Shown here in pieces: positions 35,756-44,313 of a DNA stretch of 64,000 nt. Source of the DNA: Candidatus Firestonebacteria bacterium RIFOXYD2_FULL_39_29 (lineage in GTDB: Bacteria > Oederibacteriota > D2-FULL-39-29); the NCBI GenBank assembly GCA_001778375.1, contig MFGV01000022.1:55359-119358 (forward strand), read 5' to 3'. A model generated the notes under the pieces. The model was not told where the DNA came from and did no database searches. It was given only the letters and a program-made list of their open reading frames with translations. Numbering within the stretch: position 1 is the first letter of the stretch; each line of letters opens with the position of its first letter. The translations under genes were made by a program, and so were the position numbers.

Positions 35756-37670
35756 TATTTTTGGAATAATTGTTTTTGTACTGGCAGTTTATCTGACTGC
35801 TTATGCTTTGTTCATGAGGGTAAGTTCCCGGGTAAAATACTCTTTGGTTTTTTTTGGTTTTTGCTATGTTTTGTGGACAGGCGCTTATTTGTTTTTAAAC
35901 AATTCAGCAGAACCAAATGCTGTTCTTTTCTGGTATAGAATTGCGTCACTCGGTTTTCTGGCCGTTCCAGGAGCTGTTGGGCTGATCTTTATTGCTCTGG
36001 CTGAAAATGAGAATGAATTTGATTATTTTAAATACCTGGGTGTTCTGGCTCTGCTTCTGTCCGTTTTATATTTTAAAAGTTTTACCGGTATGTTTGCCCT
36101 GAAAGGTTTTACTTCCGCAAAGTACGGTTATGTTGAACAGATTAATCTATCTTCTGTCTGGCCGTGGATACATCTTGTTTACTTTGTGATATCCGTGACA
36201 TTTGGTTTTTTGTATTACTATAAAAATGTATCAGCGAGAGGAAATTATTTACAGAAAAAGCACCTGTCAATGATATTCTTTATAGCTTTTTCTATTATGT
36301 TTTTTATTATACTCGGGACTATATTGTTTTCCAAAGGCTTAATACACCGCTTGCCCTTTTCGGAACAGGCTATCGGTTTAATCTGGATTATTGCAGTCTG
36401 GTTCTCTTATATCAGATTTCAAAAAAAGCTTCCTTCGGCATCTATTCTTTCAAATCAGATTATAGATATTATTGATGATATGCTGTTTGTAGTTAACAAA
36501 TACAACAATATTGTGCTGGTAAATCCGGCTGTTAATAAATTACTCGGGTATGAAAAAAAAGAACTCATCGAACATGATATTGCCTTGATTTTTGAACAAG
36601 ATATCGGTGCAAGAATAAAGAGTAATCACGATCTTCTGGAAATTCTTAGTCCGGGAAGCGGGAAGACAAAGATAAAAGCAAAAAACGGGCAGTTTGTAAC
36701 TGTTTCCTTCTCTGTCACAGCCCGGAGTGAAAAGACCGGAGAGATTTCCTGGATTATTATTATTTTTAATGATATCCGTGAGTTCCTTAAAATAGAGAAG
36801 GAAGAAGAAGTTAAGATAGCCGAATTGCAGGAGACTTATCACGATCTGGAACTTACACAGCTTGCGTCTTTGAATATAATGGAAGATCTGGATATGAAAT
36901 CAAAAGAACTTACGACTGCTTATAATGATTTAAAAGAAGCGCAGGAAAGGCTGCTGCAGACCGAAAAAATGGCGGCCATCGGGAAGCTTGCCGGCGGGGT
37001 TGCGCATGAGATAAATAATCCCATGACCGTTATTCTGGGATATGCACAAAGTGTTGCAAAGCGTATAGCTGAAACAGATATTTTTTATAAACCGCTTAAA
37101 GCTATAGAGCGGGAGGCATTAAGGAGTAAGAGATTAATAGATGACCTTCTGACTTATTCCAGAACCCAGAAAGCCGTACAAGAAGAGATTGATGTAAATC
37201 AGACTGTAGAAAGCGCTCTCACTCTGGTAAACGCTCTTTCTAAGGTAAGGAATATAGAAGTTAAAAAGGAGCTTGCTGCTGATCTTCCTTTAATTTGGGC
37301 GAATAAAAACCAGATTCAACAGATAATAATAAATCTTTCGAATAACGCGATGGATGCCGTCCTGGAGATGAAAGAGTCCGGCAGTATTTCGATTAAAACA
37401 TTTTGGGATAAAGAATATGTAAATATAATAATAACAGACGACGGATCGGGTATGGACAAGGAAACCCTGAAAAAAATATTTATACCTTTTTATACTACCA
37501 AAGAAGTGGGAAAAGGTACAGGGCTTGGACTGTCACTCTGCTATGAAATAATACAAAAACATAATGGAAAAATCCTGGTGGAGAGCGAAGTTGGGAAAGG
37601 TTCAAAGTTTACGGTAAAGCTTCCTGTCGGAGAGCAGTTTCCTGTTTTTAAAACTGATAGTAATAAATAA
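35742..37670 (+). CDS. 7TM-PAS histidine kinase (third of three)
   Basis: A 642-residue membrane histidine kinase: seven-helix region (about 1-225, with VLFWYRIASLGFLAVP), PAS (about 240-345), a coiled coil, then HisKA with the H box GGVAHEINNPM (His about 422) and the ATPase domain with N box INLSNNAMDAV, G1 DDGSGMD and G2 GKGTGLGLSLCYE. All catalytic motifs look intact. It is the only complete kinase of the trio. Likely partners are the receiver at 32850-33236 and the NtrC-type activator that follows. It overlaps the second member by 14 bases. Confidence 0.93.
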   Translation: MAMYNIFGIIVFVLAVYLTAYALFMRVSSRVKYSLVFFGFCYVLWTGAYLFLNNSAEPNAVLFWYRIASLGFLAVPGAVGLIFIALAENENEFDYFKYLGVLALLLSVLYFKSFTGMFALKGFTSAKYGYVEQINLSSVWPWIHLVYFVISVTFGFLYYYKNVSARGNYLQKKHLSMIFFIAFSIMFFIILGTILFSKGLIHRLPFSEQAIGLIWIIAVWFSYIRFQKKLPSASILSNQIIDIIDDMLFVVNKYNNIVLVNPAVNKLLGYEKKELIEHDIALIFEQDIGARIKSNHDLLEILSPGSGKTKIKAKNGQFVTVSFSVTARSEKTGEISWIIIIFNDIREFLKIEKEEEVKIAELQETYHDLELTQLASLNIMEDLDMKSKELTTAYNDLKEAQERLLQTEKMAAIGKLAGGVAHEINNPMTVILGYAQSVAKRIAETDIFYKPLKAIEREALRSKRLIDDLLTYSRTQKAVQEEIDVNQTVESALTLVNALSKVRNIEVKKELAADLPLIWANKNQIQQIIINLSNNAMDAVLEMKESGSISIKTFWDKEYVNIIITDDGSGMDKETLKKIFIPFYTTKEVGKGTGLGLSLCYEIIQKHNGKILVESEVGKGSKFTVKLPVGEQFPVFKTDSNK

Positions 37671-37843
37671 GTAAGGGAAACAATGAAAGTAAGTAAAGTG
37701 GAAAAAGTGAAGGAAGTTGATCAAGGTTTGTATCCCTGTCCGCCTCAGGCGGAAGCGGAATCTAGTAGCTTTGCAATTTCTTCGAAAGATCCGTCCTATA
37801 TAACTGGAGGATGTGGAATCTTTTTAGAAAAAAGGGGAAGAAT
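37671..37843. repeat. Word repeats and TCCGCC palindrome between kinase and activator genes
   Basis: GTAAGTAAAGTGGAAAAAGTG words open the gap, then TCCGCCTCAGGCGGA (37739-37753, perfect palindrome apart from its centre), then GGAATCTAGTAGCTTTGCAAT, related to 19830-19851. AGGGGAAG at 37834-37841 serves the following start. Confidence 0.45.
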
Positions 37844-40486
37844 ATGACTAAGATATTGATTGTAGATGATGAACCTAAAAGCCGTTGGTTTATTGCAGAA
37901 ACCTTAAAGGAGGAAGGGTTTTGTGTTATTGAAGCTTCTTCGATAAAAGAGGCGCTCTTTGCGGTGAAAGAAGAAGAAATAGAATTGGTTTATCTTGACC
38001 TTATGATGCCTGAAGAAAAAGACGGTTATGAAGCCCTGAAAAAAATTAAAGAAACACGTCCTGAACTTCCTGTAATTATGCTTACTGCGTATAATAATGC
38101 GGAAGCGGCGGTAAAAGCGATAAAATTAGGCGCCGAGGATTATCTAACCAAGGATTCGGTAAAAGATCGTATTGCAATTGTAGCTAAAAATATCCTGAAA
38201 ACAAAAAAACTTTCAAGTGAAGTAACAGGTTTAGCCGGTTATCTGAATGAAAGTTTAGCAGAAGACCCGATTGTCTATAAGAGCTCTTGCATGAGAAAAA
38301 CACTGGGGCTTGCGGAAAAAGCTGCATCTTCGGATATAACAGTTTTACTTGTAGGGGAGAGCGGAACAGGAAAAGAGCTGTTATCCCGTTTTATTCATAT
38401 GAAGAGCAGGAGGGCTTCCCAGCCTCTTATTGCGATTGATTGTGCTATGCTTCCCGAGAATCTTGTGGAATCCGAACTTTTTGGATATGAAAAGGGGGCT
38501 TTTACCGGAGCAGTAGGTCGAAAACAGGGGCGCATAGAGCTTGCGGAATGCGGCACTCTCTTTTTGGATGAGGTGGGAAATCTTACGGGTGATGTCCAAA
38601 AAAAACTTCTCCGGTTTTTACAGGAAAAAACAATTGAAAGAATAGGAGGAAAAGAAACCACAAAAATCGACGCACGCCTTATCACGGCGAGTAATATAGA
38701 TCTTGAAAATGCGGTTAAGGAAAATAAATTCAGAGAAGACTTGCTTTATAGATTAAATGTATTTACAATCATTATCCCTCCGCTTCGTGAGCGGGGCGAA
38801 GATATTCTGATGCTCTCCTCTTATTTTTCGGGAAAATTTGCTAAAAATCAGAGAAAAAAAGCTCCGAAAATTTCTGAAGGTGCCGCGGACAGACTTATGA
38901 AATATTTGTGGCCGGGAAATGTAAGAGAACTTCGAAATGTTCTGGAGCGTGCTGTTCTTCTTTCAACGGAAGAAATACTGCCTGAACATTTGCCGCAGGG
39001 CCTGGATGGCGCAGCCAACGGGAATATTATGGAGAACGGGATGGGACTTCTTGAAGTCGGAAAAAAAGCAGCGGCTGAATATGAAAAAAAATATATCATA
39101 AAAGTATTGAAAGAAACCGGCGGGAATAAAACAAAGGCGGCAAAAATATTAAAAATAGACTATAAAACACTTTTTAATAAAATTAAGGAATACGGTTTAA
39201 ATCTTCTTCTGTGCTTGTTTCTTTTCCCCGGTTTAGTATCATCCAAAGTAGAAGCAGCAGGAGGTGAATCGTATTATCTTGCAGGCGGATTTCCTTATGA
39301 AGCCGAAGGCCAGTTTGTCTACTCTTCCCCGGTTTTTTCTGATATTGACGGTGACGGGGAGCCGGAAGTTGTAGCTGCTACTACATCTAAAATATATGTA
39401 CTGGATAAAAAAGGCAAGCTTCTTCCGGGGTGGCCGGCTCCTGTTACTGAAAGATGCGAGAATACCCCTTCCTGTTCCGATATTGACGGTGATGGTTTAC
39501 CTGAAATTGTGGTTACCACAAAAACAGGCCCGGATCTTATGAATATTTATGTGTTTGATAAAGAAGGCAAAACAAAGTTTAATACACCCTGGAAGATCAA
39601 AGGTTCTGCGGATCTTGGCACCTCTGCTGCCGTTTCCGATTTGGACGGGGACGGACAGAAAGAAATAATAATAGCGGCAACGATAATACCCGTAAATGGT
39701 GCGAATACAGGAATAGTGTATGTTTTCAGAAAAGATGGCAGCACCTTTCCCGGATGGCCTCAATACGTTTTGCCGGAGGGAGGGACTTCGCAATGGCTTT
39801 CTACTCCGGTAGTTGCAGATATTAATCAAGATAAGATATCGGAGCTTCTGATTGCTTCTGTCAGCGGAAAACTTTATGTTTGGCAGCCAAATGGGGCTCC
39901 TGCAAAAGGCTGGCCTGTTTCTGCCATAGAAGGTGATGTATTTTATGTAACTCCGACTATAGGTGATCTTGACGGCGACGGTAAACCGGAGATTGTTATA
40001 GGAAGCTGCAATAATGCCCAATCCGGTTACCTCTATGCCTGGAAAGGAAGCGGAGAGGCTCTGATGGGTTTTCCCGTTAATTTAAAAAGTAATATTCAAT
40101 CAGTTGCTGTGATCGGTGATTTGTCGGGAAACGGAGCTAAAGAAATAGTAGTCGGGACTAATCTTGGAAACAAAGTCTGGGCCATAAACTCAACGGGGGA
40201 AGCTTATCCGTTTTGGCCTGCCGAAACAAAGGGATGGATGTGTAACAATCCGCTGCTTGCAGATATAATCGGGGACAAAAAACTGGAAACAATTATCGGT
40301 TGCAGGGATGCGTTACTTTATGCCTTTACGCATGACGGAGCTTTAGCTCCCGGTTTTCCTGTGGATCTTGCTAAAGAACCGTCGTTAATCTATCGTACTC
40401 CTGCTTTTTCACAGGATAAAGAAGGTTTTAGATATTTATGCTTTGCAGGTGATAGAAAAATATTTTTATGGAAAGAAAATAAGTAA
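37844..40486 (+). CDS. NtrC-type sigma-54 activator fused to a signal-peptide-like segment and a seven-repeat FG-GAP propeller
   Basis: An 880-residue single open frame. Receiver: 1-120, phosphoacceptor Asp52 in YLDLMMP. AAA+ domain: Walker A GESGTGKE about 171-178, intact sigma-54 contact motif GAFTGA about 218-223. Fis-type helix-turn-helix: about 426-452, ending NKIKEYGL, the normal C-terminus of such activators. It continues with N453-LLLCLFLFPGLVSS and a VEAAGG site like a signal-peptide end, then about 400 residues with seven DxDxDGxxE-like calcium repeats (DIDGDGEPE, DIDGDGLPE, DLDGDGQKE and others), so a propeller that normally lies outside the cytoplasm. The start at 37844 has AGGGGAAG; the in-frame ATG at 37811 has no usable spacing. 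A sequencing indel near 39195 could also explain it. Confidence 0.85.
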   Translation: MTKILIVDDEPKSRWFIAETLKEEGFCVIEASSIKEALFAVKEEEIELVYLDLMMPEEKDGYEALKKIKETRPELPVIMLTAYNNAEAAVKAIKLGAEDYLTKDSVKDRIAIVAKNILKTKKLSSEVTGLAGYLNESLAEDPIVYKSSCMRKTLGLAEKAASSDITVLLVGESGTGKELLSRFIHMKSRRASQPLIAIDCAMLPENLVESELFGYEKGAFTGAVGRKQGRIELAECGTLFLDEVGNLTGDVQKKLLRFLQEKTIERIGGKETTKIDARLITASNIDLENAVKENKFREDLLYRLNVFTIIIPPLRERGEDILMLSSYFSGKFAKNQRKKAPKISEGAADRLMKYLWPGNVRELRNVLERAVLLSTEEILPEHLPQGLDGAANGNIMENGMGLLEVGKKAAAEYEKKYIIKVLKETGGNKTKAAKILKIDYKTLFNKIKEYGLNLLLCLFLFPGLVSSKVEAAGGESYYLAGGFPYEAEGQFVYSSPVFSDIDGDGEPEVVAATTSKIYVLDKKGKLLPGWPAPVTERCENTPSCSDIDGDGLPEIVVTTKTGPDLMNIYVFDKEGKTKFNTPWKIKGSADLGTSAAVSDLDGDGQKEIIIAATIIPVNGANTGIVYVFRKDGSTFPGWPQYVLPEGGTSQWLSTPVVADINQDKISELLIASVSGKLYVWQPNGAPAKGWPVSAIEGDVFYVTPTIGDLDGDGKPEIVIGSCNNAQSGYLYAWKGSGEALMGFPVNLKSNIQSVAVIGDLSGNGAKEIVVGTNLGNKVWAINSTGEAYPFWPAETKGWMCNNPLLADIIGDKKLETIIGCRDALLYAFTHDGALAPGFPVDLAKEPSLIYRTPAFSQDKEGFRYLCFAGDRKIFLWKENK

Positions 40487-40628
40487 AGAAAGTTGAGCAA
40501 AGGAAGTAAGTGAAGCAAGTACAGAAAGTGCAGTAATCACAGTGAAGAAAGTGAATATAGGGGAGTTGAGCAAAGGTTTAAATAACTAACCATAAACTCT
40601 TTGCGAAATCCGCCTAGGCGGAGGATAA
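40487..40628. repeat. AGTGAAG word repeat plus repeat R1 copy c, which supplies the next ribosome site
   Basis: Drifted AAAGTGAAG/AAGTAAGTG words at 40487-40556 precede repeat R1 in reverse orientation (40564-40622: GTTGAGCAAAGG ... TTTGCG, then TCCGCCTAGGCGGA, a perfect 14-base palindrome at 40609-40622). The right arm runs into GGAGG (40620-40624), 4 bases before the GTG start at 40629. Confidence 0.6.
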
Positions 40629-42218
40629 GTGCCGGATAAATTAAATTGTTGGGAACATATGAAGTGCGGGGAAAAATCCTGTCCTGCTTTTGGCAGGAAG
40701 GATATCTACTGCTGGGCAACTTCCGGAAATAAACATTGTCTTAACGGGATGGAATCATCAAGTGCTTTTAAGAAGTGCCTCTCTTGTGAGATATTTAAAA
40801 GGCAAACACAGACAGATACAGAAAACGGGTTTATGGGGCTGATTAATCAGCTTTACTCAGAACTGGAAAAGAGTGAGGCGCAAAACCTATTATTTCGAAA
40901 GATCAGCAGTTTAGTCCAGAGCACGATAGAGATTGATAAAACACTTCATGTTATACTTACTTGTGTAACCGCCGGTTACGGACTGCAGTTTAACAGGGCC
41001 ATGCTTCTCATGGTAGACGAAAGTGAAATTTTTTTGGAAGACAGAATGATGGTTTCTCCGGCTTCGAAGGAGGAAGCTTACAGGGTCTGGCAGGAAATAG
41101 CAAACCTGGATGTAAGCTCGGCAAATCTGCCTGAACTTATAAATATATATGAAAGCGGTTTTAAGGCTTCGGGAAAAAAATATAAACCGGGAAAGATAAT
41201 GCTTCCTCTTTCGGAAAAAAATGTCTTCTCGATTTGCATGAAGGAAAGAAGAGCCGTGGTTTGTGATTATAAATACAGAGATTTAATACCAAAGACTTTT
41301 CTTAATTTTTGGAAAGCCGAATATTTTGCTGTTGCTCCTATTTTTTCCGGAGCCAGTGTAAGAGGTGTTATTGTTGCAGATAACTTCGCAAATAATAAGG
41401 AAATAACCATAGAATATCTGAATTTGCTGTCAGGATTTGCTTTTCAGTCGGGATTAGCCATTGAAAACGCCTTGCTTTATCGGAATTTAGAAATAAGGGC
41501 AAAAGAACTGGAAGAAACAAACGAACGGCTTAAAGAAGCAAGGGAAATATTGATGAGAACGGAGAAACTCGCAGTTATCGGAGAAATGGCGGCAACAGTA
41601 GCTCATGAAATGCGGACTCCTTTGATTTCAGTGGGCGGTTTTGCCAAAATGGTAATGGATAAAGTGAAGAATCATCCGGAGAATCAGAGGCATATGGAAA
41701 TAATAATAAATGAAGTAAAACGTCTGGAAAGAATTATTCATGATGTGCTTGATTTTGTAAGGCCTTTTGAATTGACTTTAGCGCCAATAAATGTTAGAAA
41801 AGTAGTAGAAGAAGCAGTTGTTTTGGTGGAAACAGGCAGAAAAACAAAAAATATTGTTAAAGTGGATATTTCGGAAACATTAAAACCGATAATAGCTGAC
41901 GGTGAGAGAATTAAACAGGTGTTAATTAATCTTATGGAAAACGCCTTGGATGCGGCGGAAATAACTCCAATAATGGTAACTGCCGGAATAGAAAATAATA
42001 GCTTTGTTCTGGAGGTAAAAGACGAAGGGGCTCGGATTGAACTCGAAAATCTTGATAGAATTATCAGACCTTTCTTTACTACGAAAAAAGGCGGCATGGG
42101 GCTCGGGCTTCCTATTGCAGAGAAAATTGTAAAAGAACACAAAGGAAAACTTATGATAATTCCGAATTCTACCGGAGTTGTTGTAAAAATAATTTTGCCT
42201 TTTCAGAATATGGGATAA
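40629..42218 (+). CDS. Cys-rich (twoCW-like) GAF sensor histidine kinase
   Basis: A 529-residue soluble kinase. The N-terminus has seven cysteines (7, 13, 18, 28, 37, 50, 53) in the pattern NCWEHMKCGEKSCPA ... YCWA ... CLSC, a metal-binding-like module known from delta-proteobacterial signalling proteins. A GAF-like domain covers about 85-285, a coiled coil leads to HisKA (VAHEMRTPL, His about 327), then the ATPase domain with N box INLMENALDAA and G2 GGMGLGLPIAEK. The G1 box reads DEGARI where DxGxG is usual, so the second glycine is an arginine and nucleotide binding may be altered. The start is GTG. Confidence 0.9.
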   Translation: MPDKLNCWEHMKCGEKSCPAFGRKDIYCWATSGNKHCLNGMESSSAFKKCLSCEIFKRQTQTDTENGFMGLINQLYSELEKSEAQNLLFRKISSLVQSTIEIDKTLHVILTCVTAGYGLQFNRAMLLMVDESEIFLEDRMMVSPASKEEAYRVWQEIANLDVSSANLPELINIYESGFKASGKKYKPGKIMLPLSEKNVFSICMKERRAVVCDYKYRDLIPKTFLNFWKAEYFAVAPIFSGASVRGVIVADNFANNKEITIEYLNLLSGFAFQSGLAIENALLYRNLEIRAKELEETNERLKEAREILMRTEKLAVIGEMAATVAHEMRTPLISVGGFAKMVMDKVKNHPENQRHMEIIINEVKRLERIIHDVLDFVRPFELTLAPINVRKVVEEAVVLVETGRKTKNIVKVDISETLKPIIADGERIKQVLINLMENALDAAEITPIMVTAGIENNSFVLEVKDEGARIELENLDRIIRPFFTTKKGGMGLGLPIAEKIVKEHKGKLMIIPNSTGVVVKIILPFQNMG

Positions 42219-42221
42219 ACT

Positions 42222-42584
42222 ATGAAAACAATATTGGTGGTAGATGATGAGCAAAATATAAGGCAGCTGTACTCCGAAACTTTTAAAGAAGAAGGCTATA
42301 ATGTGTTGCTGGCTTCGACCGGCGCGGAGGGGCTTGAATTGGTTTCTAAAAATACAGTGGATTTAATAATCCTGGACATTCGCCTTCCTGATATAGATGG
42401 CCTGTCGGTTTTAGAAAAGCTTTCAAGGGATTCCGCCAGGAAAGTTCCGCCGGTAATACTGAATTCTGCGTACTCCGGCTATGAAAACAACAGTAATGTC
42501 TGGCTTGCCGAAAAATATCTTATTAAATCAGGTGATCTTGACGAGCTTAAAAATACCGTAAAAAATATTATAGAGAAAAAATAG
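42222..42584 (+). CDS. Stand-alone response-regulator receiver domain
   Basis: A 120-residue receiver beginning 4 bases after the GAF kinase, hence probably its cognate partner. The acidic pair is Asp8-Asp9, the phosphoacceptor is Asp52 in IILDIRLP, and the conserved Lys lies in KYLIKSGD. The usual switch Thr is replaced by Ser (ILNSAYSG), a common conservative change. There is no output domain. It could pass phosphate to the NtrC-type activator or act by binding. Confidence 0.9.
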   Translation: MKTILVVDDEQNIRQLYSETFKEEGYNVLLASTGAEGLELVSKNTVDLIILDIRLPDIDGLSVLEKLSRDSARKVPPVILNSAYSGYENNSNVWLAEKYLIKSGDLDELKNTVKNIIEKK

Positions 42585-42763
42585 CTTGCGATGATGATAG
42601 AAAATTACTGTCGGGATTACGGGAGTGATAAGTAAAATACTTATTTAAAGGAGGTGCCCCGGCCTGAAAGTTAAACGTAGTTATTGTTTGATAATACTCT
42701 AATCGGTGATCAATAAAGGTAAAATGGTGTTTCGTTAGAGATAATTAAATTCAGGAGGACAGT

Positions 42764-43441
42764 ATGAAAAAAACAGTATCGGTAATAGCTCTTTTGTCGG
42801 TTCTTGCGGCATATGGCTTTTCGGCGGATACCGAAAAGAAGACAACTGCTCCGGTAAATAAAAATGCGGCTGTTAAGGAAGTACCTAAGGATTTAAAAGT
42901 TGTGATGCCTGAAACAGTAAAACCTGCAGGGGTAAAAGCTGCAGAAGCTGTTTTAGAGGACTTTGAAGCTGAACCGTTTACAGTGAAGGCTTCTTCCTAT
43001 ATTGGAGATGCTTCCGGCATGGAAGAAACAGTGGAAGATAAAATTCTTCTTGTGCAGGATGGTAAAAAATTTAAAACCGGAAAAAAGAGTGCGAAACTGG
43101 CGTATTCTCAGAATCCGGCAAACGAAAAGAAATTTGCTCAGATTACGCTCTCTTCCGAGAATGTAATGGCTCTGAATAATGCCGTTTCTTTTTATGTTTT
43201 TGTTGAGAAAGGTAAGGGGTCAATAGCTATAAACCTATTTGATTCTAAATGGAAAAAATGGACTTCACAGACAATAAATGCCGATAAGAGTGAATGGGTT
43301 CAAATCACAGTGAAAGACTCGGAATTTGTTTCCGATACGCGTGAAGGTAAATGGGCAAATATTAATAAGGCACAGCTTATTATTAAAGGTTCAGGTGTTT
43401 TCTATTTTGACAATGTAAAATTTGTAAAAGAAGCAAAATAG
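42764..43441 (+). CDS. Secreted protein with a carbohydrate-binding-like jelly roll
   Basis: A 225-residue exported protein: signal peptide MKKTVSVIALLSVLAAYGFSA, a K/P/A-rich linker to about 60, then a domain beginning VLEDFEAEPFTVKA and ending GSGVFYFDNVKFVKEAK. The opening (EDFE) and ending (FYFDNV) are those of CIA30/CBM11-type jelly-roll domains that bind glycans. AGGAGGAC precedes the ATG. The 179-base leader contains a second AAAGGAGGTG near 42650 but no gene. It follows the signalling locus and could be one of its targets. Confidence 0.7.
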   Translation: MKKTVSVIALLSVLAAYGFSADTEKKTTAPVNKNAAVKEVPKDLKVVMPETVKPAGVKAAEAVLEDFEAEPFTVKASSYIGDASGMEETVEDKILLVQDGKKFKTGKKSAKLAYSQNPANEKKFAQITLSSENVMALNNAVSFYVFVEKGKGSIAINLFDSKWKKWTSQTINADKSEWVQITVKDSEFVSDTREGKWANINKAQLIIKGSGVFYFDNVKFVKEAK

Positions 43442-43449
43442 CATACACG

Positions 43450-44172
43450 ATGAAATATTTAGCAGTAATTCCGACATATAATGAGCTTTTAAACATAGAA
43501 AAGCTTATTGAGAGTGTCTTTAAATTTGCTCCGGAAATCAACATCTTAATTGTGGACGATAATTCTCCTGATGGTACGGGAAATATCGCAGATAAGATGG
43601 CTCTGGGTGAACCACGGCTGAAGGTTTTGCACCGTGAGGGAAAACAGGGCCTTGGCTCAGCCTATGTTGCGGGATTTAAATATGCCCTGGAGAAGGGTTA
43701 TGACTTTATATTCGAAATGGATGCTGATTTTTCACATAACCCGGAAAGACTACCTCTGTTTATTGAAAAAGCGGGCAGCTATGATTTGGTGATAGGTTCC
43801 AGATATATCAATGGTATAAGTGTCGTAAATTGGCCGTTAAAAAGATTATTACTCTCTATTTTTGCTAATTTGTATGTGAGAATAATACTTTGTTTGCCGG
43901 TTAAGGATGCCACAAGCGGTTTTAAGTGCTTTAAAGCTGAAGTGCTAAGAGCTGTTAATCTGGACAAAATAAAAAGTGACGGATACTCTTTTCAAATAGA
44001 AATGAATTACCGCGCTCGTAAAAGTGGTTTTAAAATATGCGAGATCCCGATAATATTTATTGACCGGCACAGCGGCACCTCCAAACTAAACAGGAACATT
44101 GTTATTGAGGCTTTGCTTATACCCTGGCAATTGCGGTTTGAAAATATTTTCGGAAAAAAAAACAATAAATAA
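43450..44172 (+). CDS. Polyprenol-monophosphomannose synthase-like GT2 glycosyltransferase
   Basis: A 240-residue family 2 glycosyltransferase of the DPM1 type, which moves a sugar from a nucleotide to a polyprenyl phosphate. It shows VIPTYNELLNIEKLI (about 5-19), VDDNSPDGTG (35-44), the metal-binding EMDADFSHNPERLP (about 91-104), VIGSRYING, and DATSGFKCFKAEVL. It lacks the C-terminal membrane helices of the longer forms. The lipid-linked sugar it makes could feed the GT-C enzyme encoded at 48490-50508. It begins 8 bases after the jelly-roll protein gene. Confidence 0.88.
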   Translation: MKYLAVIPTYNELLNIEKLIESVFKFAPEINILIVDDNSPDGTGNIADKMALGEPRLKVLHREGKQGLGSAYVAGFKYALEKGYDFIFEMDADFSHNPERLPLFIEKAGSYDLVIGSRYINGISVVNWPLKRLLLSIFANLYVRIILCLPVKDATSGFKCFKAEVLRAVNLDKIKSDGYSFQIEMNYRARKSGFKICEIPIIFIDRHSGTSKLNRNIVIEALLIPWQLRFENIFGKKNNK

Positions 44173-44313
44173 TGGCGCTAGGTGCTGGGTTCTGGGGGCT
44201 AGGTTTACATCAAGGAGTTTTAATATCACATTAATGTAGCATCCGCAACTCGTCACCCGCTACCCGTGACGGTTTTTAAGTTTTAAGTTGAATTTTTTTA
44301 GAAAAGGAAAAAA
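44173..44313 (+). repeat. CTAGGTGCTGG words and composite module M with terminator-like hairpin
   Basis: 44176-44203 is made of GCTAGGTGCTGGG words. The module 44221-44278 begins with CACATTAATGT and ends with CGTCAC/GTGACG (44251-44256 and 44266-44271) followed by GTTTTT, a Rho-independent terminator shape. It could end the glycosyltransferase transcript or attenuate tyrS. Confidence 0.5.

Noticed and set aside
37811..37843. Upstream ATG of the NtrC/propeller frame (MWNLFRKKGKN)
   Set aside because: GGAGG abuts this ATG with no spacing, while 37844 has a well-placed AGGGGAAG and starts exactly at the receiver domain.
40487..40560. Short coding frame in the AGTGAAG word stretch
   Set aside because: Frames are short, lack ribosome sites, and composition is that of the word repeat.
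42640..42700. Cyclic-di-GMP riboswitch before the jelly-roll protein gene (AAAGGAGGTGCCCCGGCCTGA)
   Set aside because: Only a few bases recall the GEMM motif; the GNRA loop, receptor helix and paired core are not present.
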